A stretch of DNA of 64,000 nucleotides, from NCBI GenBank assembly GCA_027604705.1, contig JADHYV010000008.1, positions 62,001 through 126,000 of the forward strand. Direction: 5' to 3'. Positions 12,615 through 24,549 of this stretch are shown here, piece after piece. The translations under genes and the position numbers were made by a program. The stretch comes from Allomyces arbusculus (taxonomy: Eukaryota; Blastocladiomycota; Blastocladiomycetes; Blastocladiales; Blastocladiaceae). The notes beneath the pieces were generated by a model. It was not told where the DNA came from and did no database searches. It worked only from the letters and a program-made list of their open reading frames with translations. How positions within the stretch are numbered: the first letter of the stretch is position 1; each line of letters starts with the position of its first letter.

Positions 12615-13230
12615 GGTGGCGGTGCTCGACACACGCGTCAGTGTGAATGACTCCTTGGGTCGAGTTGGTCGCGGAGCTTGCTGGCTTGGTCAAATTGGTC
12701 GGGCGCGCGTGGTCGCGTCGCCGGCACGGCGGTTCCTCGCGGTGTGTGCGCGCCGAGTGTGCCGTGGCCTCAGATAAAGCGAGGAGAGTGCCAGGGGTCG
12801 ACTGAGAGATGGAGCGCAAGTGAGCGGGCGGCGGCCGACGAGCGTGTTAGTCGAGCTGAGCGACATCGATGAACCAACGCGCAGCGAGGCACGTGCCACG
12901 CCTCTCGTCGTGCCGACAAATCTCGGACAACAAGCACGCCCTCTCTTGGCCTCCACGGTTCCCCAGCGCAACCGCCAGCATTTTCGCGTCGGTAAATACT
13001 GATTAGCGATCTATTCGCCCGAAATCCCCACTCCATCCTACCGCCGCTCGTGCTGCAAGTCCGCTCCTGAAAGTCTGCGTCCCCAGCCCTGCCTGTTCCG
13101 GCCGTCAACCGCACACGCGCACGCACCCCACCCAGTCCCATCCCCTGTCCGCCCCCCTCCGACCGCCCACGCCCGCACGAGACGATCGCGCGCGCCCCGT
13201 CCGGCGACCGCTGCGAGGGCACCCCGCGCG
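12615..13230. other. Intergenic between two minus-strand genes
   Basis: Holds the promoter of the helicase gene and the 3' flank of the Gα gene. Cytosine-rich near 13090-13180. No gene seen. Confidence 0.5.
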
Positions 13231-14646
13231 TCAGAGCAGCCCCGCGTCCATGAGACTGTTTTTCAGCACAATATCGCGCACGGCCGCGAGCGTGAACTTG
13301 ATTTGTGTCGTGTCGGTCGCGCACGTCAAGTGCGTATACACTTCCTTGGACTCGGATCGGTTCAGCCCTTCAAATTTGTCTTGGAAAAACGCGACCGCGT
13401 CCTCGTACTCAGGTCCATCCTCGTATTCGGGGAACACGTCTGAGATGGGCGACTTCAGGATCTTTTCCTTGAAGAGGTCGATCTACCCGAGACAGTCGAA
13501 GGCACCACCGGTTAGCGGGGTAGGAATGGGGGTGGAGCGCAGTGCGTCGGGTTCGTGAGGAGGGGTTGAGAGGTTCGAGGAAACGCAATGCACCTTGTTC
13601 AGGAACAGGATCATGCTCGTCTTGGTGAACCACCGCGAATTGCAGATGCTCTCAAACAGCTGCAGCGATTCCTTCATTCGGTTCTGTCAAACACCCGAAA
13701 GGGCGGCCCTCGTCAGGACGTGAACACCGACGAGAACAGTCCACCATCCAAATACGCACCACCGAATCGTCCTCGAAGAGCTTCTGGTCGTACTCAGACA
13801 GTGACGCCATGTAGACGATGGCTGTCACGTTCTCAAAGCAATGAATCCACTTTTTGCGCTCGCTTCGTTGGCCGCCCACGTCAAACATCCTACACGTCAC
13901 GTCCCCAAGCGGTATCAATTGCAGCATTCTCCGAAACGACGGGCACGACGGCGACGTACCGGTACACCATGTTGTCAATGTTGAACGCCGTCTCGACGAT
14001 ACCCGTGGTCTTGATGCGAGATCGCAATATGTCCTGGTCGGTGGGCACGTACCCGGGCTGCGTGATGCGGTCCATGTTGTCAAAATAGCTATCGTGCGTC
14101 CGTTAGTTTGTGGTCGGGCCGGCAACGTCAGTGCCCCGGCACCCCATCAACCCAAGCAAACAACACGCCAACGTACTACTTGGCCGAGTCATTCAGCTGG
14201 TACTCCTTGGCGCGCGCAAACGCTTCCTTGACCCCCGAGTCCGCCAACAACGCGCGCATAGCCGTGACCAAGTCGGTCGGCACATCCGTCGGCACAATGA
14301 CACGCGTCAGGTCCGCGACAGCCTCGACATAGCTCGCGTTCCCCGCATCGCCCAACGGGACCCCAAGCCGTGTCATCGCATCGAGAATCGTGCGCATCGA
14401 CTGCACCAAGTTATTCACAATGACCTCGCGAAACGAGACGCGTTCCTGGTCAGTGAACCCGACACCGTGAATCAGCTGCATCTGCTTGAGAATCGTCGAC
14501 TTGCCGGACTCGCCCGTGCCGAGCAGCAGCATCTTGATTTCCTTGCGCATTCGCACGCGCTCGTCGCGCAACGACTTGTCAATGTCGTCGTTGACCGCCT
14601 TGGCTTCGGGCGAGGTCGCCGCGACTTGGGACGACGTGCAGCCCAT
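13231..14646 (-). CDS. Heterotrimeric G-protein alpha subunit
   Basis: Five exons (14646-14177, 14088-13960, 13889-13760, 13683-13594, 13482-13231) give 356 residues, the usual length. The start MGCTSS offers an N-myristoyl glycine and a palmitoyl cysteine, so membrane anchoring is likely. G-box motifs are complete: GTGESGKST (P-loop), [12 protein letters not shown] (switch I with Arg and Thr), [13 protein letters not shown] (switch II with catalytic Gln), FLNKV at an exon edge, and TCATDT. The C-terminus is NSLMDAGLL: the position of the pertussis-toxin cysteine in Gi-type subunits is Ala here, so it is not a standard fungal group I subunit by this mark. Acts downstream of a seven-helix receptor; the RGS protein at 29.8 kb is a plausible but unproven regulator. 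Confidence 0.95.
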
Positions 14647-15513
14647 GGTCGTACGAGGCGTGGATGGGCAAGGGAGGGCGGTTCAGGCAACGAGAGTGGG
14701 GATGGGCCGAGGACTTGGTCGAGAATAGAGACACGTCGCGTGATGGACGGTGCGGAATGAACCAAGAGCAGCGTCGCTCTTCGCCCGAGTGCGCAGTCAG
14801 ATCAAACAGTCGGTCGGTTGGTCGGTCGGGGCCCAGTGGAGATCACGCAAGGAACGAAGGGACCCAAAAAGCATCCGAGTGTGTGTCGCGGGCGTGCCCA
14901 CGGCCCCAGGGCGCCGGGTAGCGAAGGGAGAACGAGATTGCGAACGCGCTGTTGGACGACGACGCGAACACGCGCAGTTGTGGCGCGTTTACGATCACAG
15001 AGCGACTGTGCAGAAGGTCGGACAATAGCGCGTGGCGCGTGGCGCGTGGCACGTTGTTGAGCGAGTCGATAGGCGGGAGCAGGGTGACGAGGTCGTTGTC
15101 ACTGGTCAGGCGACAGCACGCGAATTGGGACACGGTTCGAGGGGCCACAGCGGTTCTCCGCTTGGCCGAGAGCGTGTTGCTGCAAGTTAGAGGGAGGAGC
15201 GCGGCGCGAGGGGCACGAATTCGCGGCGGCCATGAATGTGGGCGGACGAGTCGTCGACGAGCCAAGGAACGCGGCTGGATTAAATGACGAAGTATCACGG
15301 TCATGTGCGCGGCAAACAGGACCAGCATGCCTGTTCAACGCGGTCATGTGTCTCTGCGTTTGCGGCACAGAAACCATGATTTTCACTGCGAGATAATTTT
15401 CGCTGCGAGATCGTCGCCTGTAATGCCCTCGCCAACGAGGTTCACAACGACGACGACGTTCGCGGGCGCTCGAGATCACCACACCACACCCGCTGCACGC
15501 AACTGGCCGCAAT
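14647..15513. other. Divergent promoter region
   Basis: Separates the divergent Gα and LRR genes. No coding sequence supported; a locally repeated GTGGCGCGTG motif at about 15028-15050 is the only notable pattern. Confidence 0.5.
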
Positions 15514-17135
15514 ATGGTTGCGCCGGTTCCCCTGCTCAACGTCAACTATGAAGGCCAAAACCTGCAAGCCATCCCGGCCGCTTTGCTCGCAGGACAACCT
15601 GCATCCGACGACCCGAATGCCGACAACAGCCTTGGCAGCCAGTATTCTCTCAAGCAAAATAGCGGAACGTTTGCCGGTGGACAGCGTCCACCCGCCGTCG
15701 CGCGCCTGTCGCTCGCATACAATGCTCTGACGACGATCCCGGCTGAGCTTTTCCTGACGCTCGCAACGCATCTTCGCGTGCTCCGCCTCGATAACAACTC
15801 GCTCGGTTCCCTTCCCGATTCGGCACGTTGTGCAGAGTTGATGTGCAGTTCTTCTAACGATGAGAGCTGACGCAAACCCGGTGACAACCCACGCAGATCG
15901 GCGCCCTCGTGCACCTCGAAACACTCAACCTTGCACACAACCGGCTCTTCCAGCTGCCGCGCACGCTCGGCCGGCTGCGCGCGCTGCGGCACCTCTACCT
16001 GAACCACAACGTATTGACGGAACTGCCTGTGGCCATGCGGCATCTCGAGCAGCTCGTGACGCTGCGAGTCGACGGCAATCCGCTCTCGTTCCCGCCGCCG
16101 TACCTGTGGCGGCCCGCGTCGCCCGTTGTGACGCCGTCGACGAGCGGGATCGTCTCGCCCGCGACTCGGTCGCGATCAGGGACTGCAAGCAGCACCGTGC
16201 CGCGCAGTGAGAGTATGGCGCGCGATGTGCGGAAAATCGCGCCGCCGGCGTCGCGCGGGGACTTGGACCGGTTGGTCGTGGCGAATGTGCGCAATTACCT
16301 TCGGATTGCGGGTACCCACACGCCGTTTTGCTCCCTCAGCGCATTTCGACCATATTGACGATTCATGCCCCGCCGACTAGCCGCGTGCCATGCCGGCGAC
16401 GACGACGACCTCTCCCTCGCTGAACTCGCACCATCGCCCCGACCCGTCGCACCCACCTGTGGCGCAACCTCTCCCAAAACCGCACTTCGATCCGCCGCCG
16501 CCACCCCGGCCCTCACCGACTCGCCCACACTCCACCCTGCGCCACCCTCTCCGATGCGTCTCGGATCCACCACCTCTCTCTCCGTTCTCGCAACCTCCAC
16601 CAACACCGACGACCACGACGACCCGACACGCGCCCCCGCCGAACTCCGCGCGTTCCTCTCGGCCCTGACCGTTGCTAACGCCGAAACTCCACCCCTCGCG
16701 CCCGGGGCGCGACGCTTACTCGACGCGACCGCGTCCCTCGCATCCGCCGCGCTCGCGCTCGCGAATCAAGTCGGGCACGCGGAACTGCGTCACCTCGCTG
16801 GCGCCGTCGCCAGTGCCGCGCGCACGTACCTGCGCGGTCTCGGTCCGTCGGCGTCGCACCGTGCGCGGTCGGCCGCTTCGACGCCCGCGTTCTATGCGCT
16901 CGTGAAAACGTGGTTGGCGGTGGTGGCGGCGACGCGGAAAGTGTTGGTGAGTAGTGGGGGTGGGCGGGACCCTCTCGAAATGAAAGTGTTGGCCGCGGTC
17001 TTGTTCCAGTGTGCGGCCGAGTGGAAAGTGTGTTCCGAGTTGGTCGCGCCGCTGGGGAGGGGGGAGGTGCCGGTGCATCAAGCGGCGGTCGCGGGTGAGG
17101 ATGGGAGGGGGAGGGAGGGGGCGCATGGGTCGTGA
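15514..17135 (+). CDS. Leucine-rich repeat protein, Sog2-like
   Basis: Exons 15514-15822, 15897-16311 and 16381-17135 give 492 residues. Four to five LRRs fill residues 65-185 (for example LVHLETLNLAHNRLFQLP and LRHLYLNHNVLTELP), followed by a Ser/Thr/Pro linker. A helical C-terminal part (TPAFYALVKTWLAVV) recalls the SOG2 domain. In yeasts Sog2 is an LRR member of the RAM/MOR network that supports an NDR kinase in polar growth; this role is inferred. It is shorter than yeast Sog2 (about 790). Intron 1 seems to start with GC (GCACGT) and end with CAG: joining there restores a textbook LRR (LPDS|IGALVHLE), while no nearby GT keeps frame. Exon 3 could be mistaken for a separate gene because it contains its own ATG at 16365. 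Confidence 0.6.
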
Positions 17136-17639
17136 AATTGGAATGGTTGTGATCCTTATTTTTGACGATGTCGGCTCTGAGACGTGGAGCGACTCAGGAA
17201 TGGACGATACCGACGAGCACGCGGATGACAGGACCAAGGTCAGTTGCAGCAGTCGTTTTCAAGTTTGGTTTTGAGCTCGCGCTGTCAGCAAGCAACACGG
17301 TGGAGAAGGGCGCAGCCATGTAAAATCATTGATTGACAGGGGAGAACTCCAAGGACATGATCGTTGGGCATATTATCACAGGGAATCGAAGTTACATCGA
17401 TGAGTGCAAAAATTGCTCCACTCAGGCCAGCGCTACCAGGTACACAGATTTCCGGCGGTCAGCCGCAAGATGGCGGGCTTCAGAGAAAATGGAGAATACG
17501 AACTGTTCACTCCATTCCCGATTAGTTTCAGGGACACGCCCGATGAGCTGCTTGATCCGCGACAAGCTCGGTTTCGGACACCGAGTTCTGCGCATCAACA
17601 ATCGTCGAGATGGCGCATCAGAATCAAATTTGTCCGGAA
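17136..17639. other. Intergenic, LRR gene to pseudogene
   Basis: 3' flanks of a plus-strand gene and a minus-strand pseudogene. The upper part still shows faint similarity to the end of the neighbouring gene family; otherwise nothing recognisable. Confidence 0.4.
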
Positions 17640-18400
17640 CCTCAAGAAAACTGCGTGATCGTGCGCGTACCGCTCCTGATCTGGTTCAATCGTTTAGTCG
17701 AGGAATTGCTGACGATGCTGGCCTTCCCTCAAGTCGCGGCTGCGGCCTTCATACAGTGAAAATTGTCAATTGACGAGCACCAGCGCCTTCATGAACCGGT
17801 CTGCGCCAAACGGGCCGTTCCGGGTCGCGTGCTCGAGCTGGGCCAGCTGTCGGCCGAGTTTCTGTCCCGGAATGGATGGTGAACGCGTTGTCAGACTGGG
17901 GCAAGTCGTGAAAAGCACATCAAGTCGCCACATTGAGATGATCTGCAAAACTGCGCGCAGTGCGAGCATGAGCTCAGCAACCTTGTCGTCGTGTGCGATC
18001 TCACCAGGCATCGACCAGTAGACAATTGGAAGCTCGTCGACATTCCAGTAAACGTCGTGGTCGGGTAGGAGCTCGTCAACCCAGTAGACAGCCACAAGAA
18101 ACGTCCCGGTTTACATCCGGGCCACGTCGCCCTGGACATGGTCTAGGTCGCCCACACATGCCTCGTCCACCAAACGTTCGAGCCAGGCATGAAGGGTGCG
18201 AAAGTCGACCCAATCCGAAGCATTATCGCCATCGCTGGGCTCGCTCATGATTTTGTATTCGCGGTCGTTGCAGAAGGGGCCAAGCGAGGGCAGATTAATA
18301 TCGCTGCGCGCGGTTGCAGGTATACAGTTCGAACGGATCTGTCGACTTGAAGTTGAGACTGTCAAGAAAAAGGCGAGATGTGAACGGAACGTGGAGTGGC
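17640..18400 (-). pseudogene. Decayed tandem copy of the gene at 18787-19837
   Basis: Translated on the minus strand, this region follows the neighbouring gene for most of its length. Both share WLERLVDEAC, then HDK/HDD...ELMLALRAV, then an intron, then LGRQLAQL and ATR..PFG..R..K.L.LVN. Several in-frame stop codons interrupt the alignment, starting just after the DEAC segment, and the C-terminal third is recognisable only as scattered matches ending in LD..IEPDQER. The first half is less eroded than the last. I read it as a tandem duplicate that lost function. A rescue by extra introns cannot be excluded for the first stop but not for all of them. Confidence 0.6.
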
Positions 18401-18786
18401 TGCAGCTTGAAGTTGATGGAGGCTTGATGCGAGTGACAGGTGTTCAACTCGCTCGCCAAGTCCGAAAACATATTTGAGATCGTGGCGCTCGCCGATCAGG
18501 ATAGAACTCTTGCTGATGTTGGACATGACGGCCGTCGCCGCAGCCGCACGACGTGCCGGACAGTGGTGCCAGGCACGGCGAGAGCTTTTCGTTGCGGTTC
18601 ATGTCAGCTCTAGACATATTCCATCACCATGTTTCTTGGCACGGCCCAGCGGAGCGTAAATAGAGCATTGTGCTGCGGGAGTGCTAGAATGGCTGTGCCT
18701 GTTGGCCGGCAGCTGAGGCCGAATACGATGAGAAAGTACCAAATCGTGCATTCAATGGTCACAGCATGACGTGGAACCACAGCGCA

Positions 18787-19837
18787 TCACAACAAGTCAA
18801 CTCTGCAAAATGCGGACTTGGCAAATTAGTCTCAGCGCCGGGTCTGAGAACCAATAAAAAGTCACGCACCTGTGGTACCAATCTTGATTGTCGGAGGGCA
18901 TCTTCGCCACGAGCTCCTTGATCCGCGCCATGGACGGTTTTGGCCGTCGCGTCCTGTCATCATTTGGGTCAGAACGCAGAGCACTCTGGACCAAGGTCCA
19001 AACCCGCTGCACACGGACCGTCCTTGATCTTTTCCAAGCATGTAGTCCAGAAACCGATCGCGGTACTGAAACTCGGGTGCGTCGGCTTTCCTGTCCCGAA
19101 CCACGGGAAATTGACCGTTGACCAGTGTCAACGTCTTCAGGTAGCGCTCGTCGCCAAACGGGTCATGCCGCGTCGCGGCCTTGAGCTGCGCTAGCTGGCG
19201 ACCAAGCATCTGGTCTCAGACAGGAGAGGCTCAGCACAAGGGATTGCAACCACGAGATTCAGCGCGACGAGCGCGCCCATACCACCGCACGCAACGCAAG
19301 CATGAGCTCGCACGCGTCCTTGTCGTGCGCAAACTCGTGCGTTGGAATACATCTTGGCGAAGCGTCTTCGTCGAAATCATGGTCATGCCCCAGCATCAGC
19401 GCGTCGATTCGGTGCACGGCCTCGAGCAGTGTTTGCGTGTGAATTCGGTCAACGTCGCCGTTGACCCGGTCGGGAGCGCCCGCGCACGCCTCGTCCACCA
19501 GACGCTCGAGCCAGCGGTTGAGCTCGGGCACGGCGACCCCGTACTCTTGCTCGTGCTGGTGCTCGGGCTCTGGCCACGGCCGGACGCCGTCCGCGGACCC
19601 AATCGACTCGACAGAGGAGATGCTGGGTGGACCGGTTGGTGCGTAATTCGAGCGGCACGGTCCTGATGCGGTGGGTGCAGCATCAGCTGCTGGCGATTGG
19701 CTCGCAGGTGACGGCGGTACAAGCGCGGCAAGGGCAGTCAGGATGTGGCGCGTTGACCCGGGCCCGCCCATGTCCTGCTGCACCGAGTCGAGCGAGTAGA
19801 AATGGCGAACTTCATGGAACCAGTCGAGGTTGGTCAT
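18787..19837 (-). CDS. Unrecognised protein with a decayed neighbour copy
   Basis: Four exons (19837-19283, 19209-19019, 18953-18870, 18802-18787) give 281 residues with all frames continuous. It begins MTNLDWFHEVRHFYSLDS, continues through a low-complexity Ala/Ser/Pro stretch (residues 35-90), then a conserved-looking helical block (ELNRWLERLVDEACAG, HRIDALMLGHDHDF, DACELMLALRAV) and a basic C-terminal part (LGRQLAQLKAATRHDPFG, MARIKELVAKMPSDNQDW). No signal peptide or membrane span. I recognise no family. Conservation with the pseudogene next door, especially the DEAC and ELMLALRAV blocks, supports it being a real gene. The last exon codes only six residues, so the 3' end is the least certain part. 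Confidence 0.6.
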
Positions 19838-20116
19838 TTTGTGGAGAGGAGAGTCAGCCAGTTAAGCACAGTTCAACGCCAAATCTGAGAAAGGAGTCGA
19901 TGCGAGACGATTCAAATGGCAGGTGTTCAAGTCACCGTGTCTTCAACCAGAAATGGTTCGCCTTTGGCCGCGAGCCGGAAAGATCAACACCAGCCGAATG
20001 AAAAGAGAATTCGCCCAGGAAATCGTGCCCTGATCATTGTCTCCGTCAGAAAGCAGGAGCAGATTGAGAGAAGGATCGGGCTCGCTTGTATTCCAGACTG
20101 CAAGTCCGTCAAGTCG

Positions 20117-21634
20117 TCACGGCCGCCATTGCACAACCTGCACAGCCGACGCAGCAGCCTTGGCAACGGCGCGGTTTGGATGTGCCTTGAGCTGCTCAAT
20201 CTATTCGGAGCGAGCGGTCAGGGGATGCGCGAAGAGAACATGAGCGGAGTTGCAGTAACATCGCACGCACCAAGCCAATCACATCTTGGAACGTATAACG
20301 TGCCGTGTAGTCTTCGGAAATGGACGCAATCGCCTAGGCACGACGACGTTGCGCTGGTCAGTTCACCTCGCGCAGCAGCAGTATCGTACGCATGCCGCAC
20401 GTACCGTCAACGCGTTCATCAACAGTTCCTCGTCCTGATCCTCGCTCACCATGCGCACGAGCTTTTCCGCGACCCCCTCCGCGACCAACTGCTGCTTGCT
20501 CGCAACGTGAATGCTCAGCGCCATGGCCGCCTGCACCGCTGCAGCACGCACGGCGCCGAACGGATCGTCCATGGTCTCGACGAGCACGGGCACCAGACTC
20601 GCGTCGTGCGCCTGCTTGGCCACGTCCGGCAGCGTCGTGACGTGAATGCAAATGGCCGCGAGGTCCTCGGCCGCGGCCGCGCGCACGGCCTGCCCGCCGA
20701 CGTGCGACTTGAGCAGCTTGGTTAGCGTCGTGAGTGCACCGAGCTTGAGCGTGTGCGCGACCACAGGCGCGCCGCCGTGGTGGAAAAAATGGTGGAGAGT
20801 TTCGAGAACGCGCGCGAGAAGCCGGTACGACCGCGATTTTTCGGCGGTGACGGCACGGAGGAGATGATCGATGACGTGCGGTAAGGTCGAGTAGATTTGC
20901 TGCACCTCTAGAACGGGATGTGGAGGTCAGCTGTATTGACATATTGCGAGCCGCTGAGAATTGCAATACGAACGCTCGGTCCGTTGCGAGACGTTCCACA
21001 GGGCTTGCAGAGCGGGCCCACGCACATCCTCCTCAGGGTCAGCAATGAGCTTGATCAAGGTCTCGACGTGGCTATGGCCGAGAACAGCGGCACGACCTTG
21101 CTCGTGTTCTGGAAAGAGTGGACTGAACACGGTCAAAGACGTACTCGCGCAAATCAACGGCACGACGCGAAAAGCAATCTGTACCCGTCAACAATACAAC
21201 AATTTCGACAGCTCGTGCACGAACGAGCGGTTTTGCGTGCGAAAGCGACTGCGAGATGGCCGGGACCGCGCCTATGTCGAGCACAAACGTCAACACGCGC
21301 ACGACTTGAACAGAGCGAAATTCCCGGTCTGCACCTGCGACCAGCGCTTCCTGAACATCCACGGGCTCGTGCAGCCGGCACGTCAAGGAATGAAGCGCCT
21401 GGAGCTGCAGCGCCTCGTCGTTCGACTGGACCTCGCCAATCTATCATATTCTTGATGCATGAGAACTCTTTTTTTCGTCGTACTTGCTTCGAGAGCCGAA
21501 AGTGTCCTCGATACCAATTTCGGAATGGCGCGGTGCCCAAACGCCCAGTTTTGGCGCGTCGGGTCGTTGTATGCATGGCTGGCGGGGCTCGCTGTTGCCG
21601 TGGCCGACGGGGCAGTTGGTGTGGATACTGGCAT
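20117..21634 (-). CDS. RSPH14: Radial spoke head 14 homologue (ARM-repeat axonemal protein)
   Basis: Seven exons (21634-21515, 21440-21335, 21271-21185, 21108-20974, 20907-20405, 20333-20271, 20200-20117) give 365 residues; animal RSPH14/RTDR1 is about 348. The N-terminus NDPTRQNWAFGHRAIPKL joins IGEVQSNDEALQLQALHSL, matching the start of RSPH14 (DPTKAAIAYGCRALSKL...) as I recall it. ARM-type repeats follow (VRGPALQALWNVS, VRAAAVQAAMALSIHV). It ends AASAVQVVQWRP, like the family's characteristic terminus. Part of the axonemal radial spoke system, hence expected only in organisms with a motile flagellum. Shares a 354-bp divergent upstream region with the coiled-coil RING gene. Six introns in 1.5 kb; donors vary (GTATCG, GTGCAG, GTACAG, GTTCGT, GTACGT, GTGCGT). 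Confidence 0.85.
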
Positions 21635-21988
21635 TTTTGATTGGATTGCGTTCAGTTGTAAATCGTGTCGGTGCTCGCAGCAATGGAGAAGCACGAAATG
21701 ATCTGTCCAAACTTGATACTCTCACATGACCGCGTATTGCGCGTTTTGCTTGATCAACCTTCATTCACAGTTGGCGAACTTCAATGGGCCTGCACACCGT
21801 CCGTTCCCTAGCAACGACGACGATTCAAGAGGTCCATCTTGCTGCAAAAAACTCCAGGAGCTCCACAACGTTTTGCAACTCGGCACGGAACTGCCTGGAC
21901 TGTTCACGTCAGTCGCTTTTCTCCAAGTCCTCAACTGTGAAATTTCGACCGACCAGCAAAGTTCGCCGATAACTAGCCCCATTCCACC
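21635..21988. promoter_or_regulatory. Shared divergent promoter region
   Basis: 354 bp between the start codons of RSPH14 (minus) and the coiled-coil RING gene (plus). Any promoter elements for both must largely lie here. I identified no specific site. Confidence 0.45.
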
Positions 21989-24549
21989 ATGTTACGCCGG
22001 TCGTACTCGGAATCGCAGCTCCTCGTCGCCGCAGGCCGGCTCAGGACACCGACCGTCTCGTCGGTCCAACTATGGGTGCCCGAGGCCAATCTCGACGCCA
22101 AGGGCCACGTCAAGCCGCGGCAGGCTGGCCAAAAGAAACCAGTGCCGCCAAAAAAAGTCTCTGTCCGGTCGCCGCCCGGCTCGGCAGGCAAGACGCCGCA
22201 ACATGGTTTGTTTTCAGGTCGACAGGAGAGCAGACCGAATCGAATGCAGCAATCCACTCACGCGACGCTGCTGTGGGATAGGGTGGATGAGTGCGCTGGC
22301 CGAAAAGAAGCAGGAGATTGAGACACTGCAGAATGAGAAGGCGGGTGCGTGGTCTGCAAGGAGCTTGGGAACGAGTTCGTGCCAATTCGGGAGCTGACGG
22401 TCTTTCCTCGGATCTCACTAGAGCTGCGAAAGCAAACCGACCAGCTCAAGTTCATCATCCTCAAGTTGCAGAGCGACAAGGCCGAGATGAAGAGTAAGGT
22501 CCCCATCTTGTCGCATCCGCACGATAACCCAACTAACAGTTTCGGCTCACAATAGAGGAGCTCACGACGCAAGCAGAGCACGTTGCCAAGCTTCTCCACT
22601 CGGACAACGTCCCATCGGCCGAGATTGAGCGACGGTACGGCATTTCGCCGCGTTCTGCGAGCTCTCTACCTTTTCCCCCAAAACTCACGCCGCGCTCCGT
22701 ATTCTGAACAGAGAGGAGCTGCAGTACATGATGCAGCGCGAAATCAATGCGAACTTGGCGCTCAAGGCACGCATTTCCGAGCTCGAGGAACGCGTGCAGA
22801 TCATGGACGGCTTTGCCAAGCAGCAAACAATGTGCGTTCTGTCCCGCATCCCTGGCTGCGGTATCGTACACGACTAATGGCGACAGATCGATCAAGGAGC
22901 GCGATAACGTGATTCAGCACCAGCAGTACACAATTGCCGAAATCAAGTCGCAGTCCGAGGGGCTGCAAGAGCAAATTCGGTGCGTATTCCCGACGAATCG
23001 CATCGTACCGGGGTCTGGGCTCACGGACATGGTAGGATGCTCGAGTTTCAGCTCGACCAGGTGCGCGTCTTCAATTTGAAAATGGAGAAGCAGGTCAAGG
23101 TGTCGTCAACCAAGGAAGAGTACGTTGGTTTGCTGGGTTTAGGCGTCGTTCTGGTAAGGAGGGGAGCGCTGACGTTGCCGCTTCCGCAGGGAGTGGAGGG
23201 AGGAGGTCGCGCGGCTCCAAAAAATCGAGGCGCAGATCCGACAAGAAAACGAGCAGCTGCGCGAGAAACTCAAGTACCCTGGGTTATTTTTGGTTACTTT
23301 CATCCTGCTGTTTCGCGCACTTACCACGGCGGCCCAAACCCGCAGGGAAATGATCCACGCGACCGAGGGCGTCAACGCCCAGTTTCTCGAGATGAAGAAG
23401 AACGTCGAGGCCAAGCGCGAGCACTTTGCGCAGCTGTCGCAAGAGCTCGAGGAGGCGCGTAACCTGTATGCCGTCTTGATGGTGCGTTGCTTGCCCAGAT
23501 CCCCATTTGAGGTGAAAGTTTTGAAGCTCACGACGCTCGACCAACAGACCCAAAAGAAGCAGCTGCAATCCGAGCTCGGCGTCATGGTCAAGCAGCGCAA
23601 CGAGGCCATCGACAACAACCGTCATCTCGAGACGACGCTGCTGAAAAAGGAGCGCGAGATCAACGACCTCTTGGGAAAAGTCAACGACACGATCAAGGAG
23701 TATGAGGGCAAGCTGACGGCCAAGGAGGAGCAAATGTGGGCGATCAGCGAGAAACTCAACGAAGGTACGTACCTCTGCTTGTTTCTCGCCGAGCTGGTTA
23801 GTAACTCCGAATCTCTCATTGTGATATTAAAGAGGCGTCGAAAAAGGAGGTGGACATATCAGCGGTCGAGCGCGAGTTTTTGATCGAGATGGAGCGCAAG
23901 ATCGACGGTTCGCGCTCTGCCTTCGACACATGGTTCTGTTCGCACTCGCGTGACTGATCATTCTCCTTCGCCGTGTTGTTAGCCCAAGCGAGGGCGCACG
24001 CCGAGGAAATGGAGGATCTCGTCAAGACGGCCAGGCTCCGTGAAAACCAAGTCCTCGGTGCGTCTCCTGTGCCTTCGTCGCATTCACCAACCACCTTCAC
24101 TCAGATATCCTCTTGCGCACGCCGTAGAGCTGGCCAAGAAGCTCAACGATATGGAGACGCGGCAGTATGAGCCGCGCATGGAGCGGCTGCGCGCCATTGA
24201 AAAGGACTTCAAGTCGCGCATGGAAGAGTACCTGCTGGCCGAAGAGTCGCTCGAGACGGCGCTCATTTGCCCCAAATGTCTCCAGTTTTTCCAGCATCCG
24301 CACACGTTGACGCCGTGCGGGCACACGTTCTGCCGCGACTGTGTCGCGCAAATGAAGGCCGAGCACTACGATCGCGTGCACTGCCAAGAGTGCCCAGAGG
24401 TGACAGTCCAGGACGTGTTCCGCAATGAGCCGCTCGAGAGCTTGACGGAGCGATTCACGCGTCGCAAGTCGCTTATGATCTCGATGATGAGTTGGATCAA
24501 GGTGCTCAAGGTCTTTGTGCCCGGCAGCCAGGTCGGCGCGGTGCGGTGA
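21989..24549 (+). CDS. Coiled-coil RING-finger protein, 13 exons
   Basis: Thirteen exons give 578 residues: 21989-22205, 22282-22344, 22422-22493, 22556-22634, 22712-22831, 22887-22979, 23036-23119, 23190-23273, 23346-23481, 23548-23764, 23833-23907, 23983-24057, 24128-24549. Residues 1-72 are basic and Ser/Pro-rich. Residues 75-470 are continuous coiled coil (for example EELQYMMQREINANLALKA, EIKSQSEGLQEQIRMLEFQ). A C3HC4-type RING follows: CPKCLQFF, LTPCGHTFCRDCV, then CQEC. So an E3 ubiquitin ligase with a long dimerising rod is likely; substrate unknown. The divergent RSPH14 neighbour makes a flagellar or basal-body role possible, but that is inference. Introns of 51-85 nt interrupt the coil nearly every 25-45 residues. 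I do not recognise a named family. Confidence 0.8.

Noticed and set aside
16365-17135. A separate gene starting at the ATG at 16365
   Set aside because: Splicing 16312-16380 joins it in frame to the LRR gene and matches the Sog2 layout.
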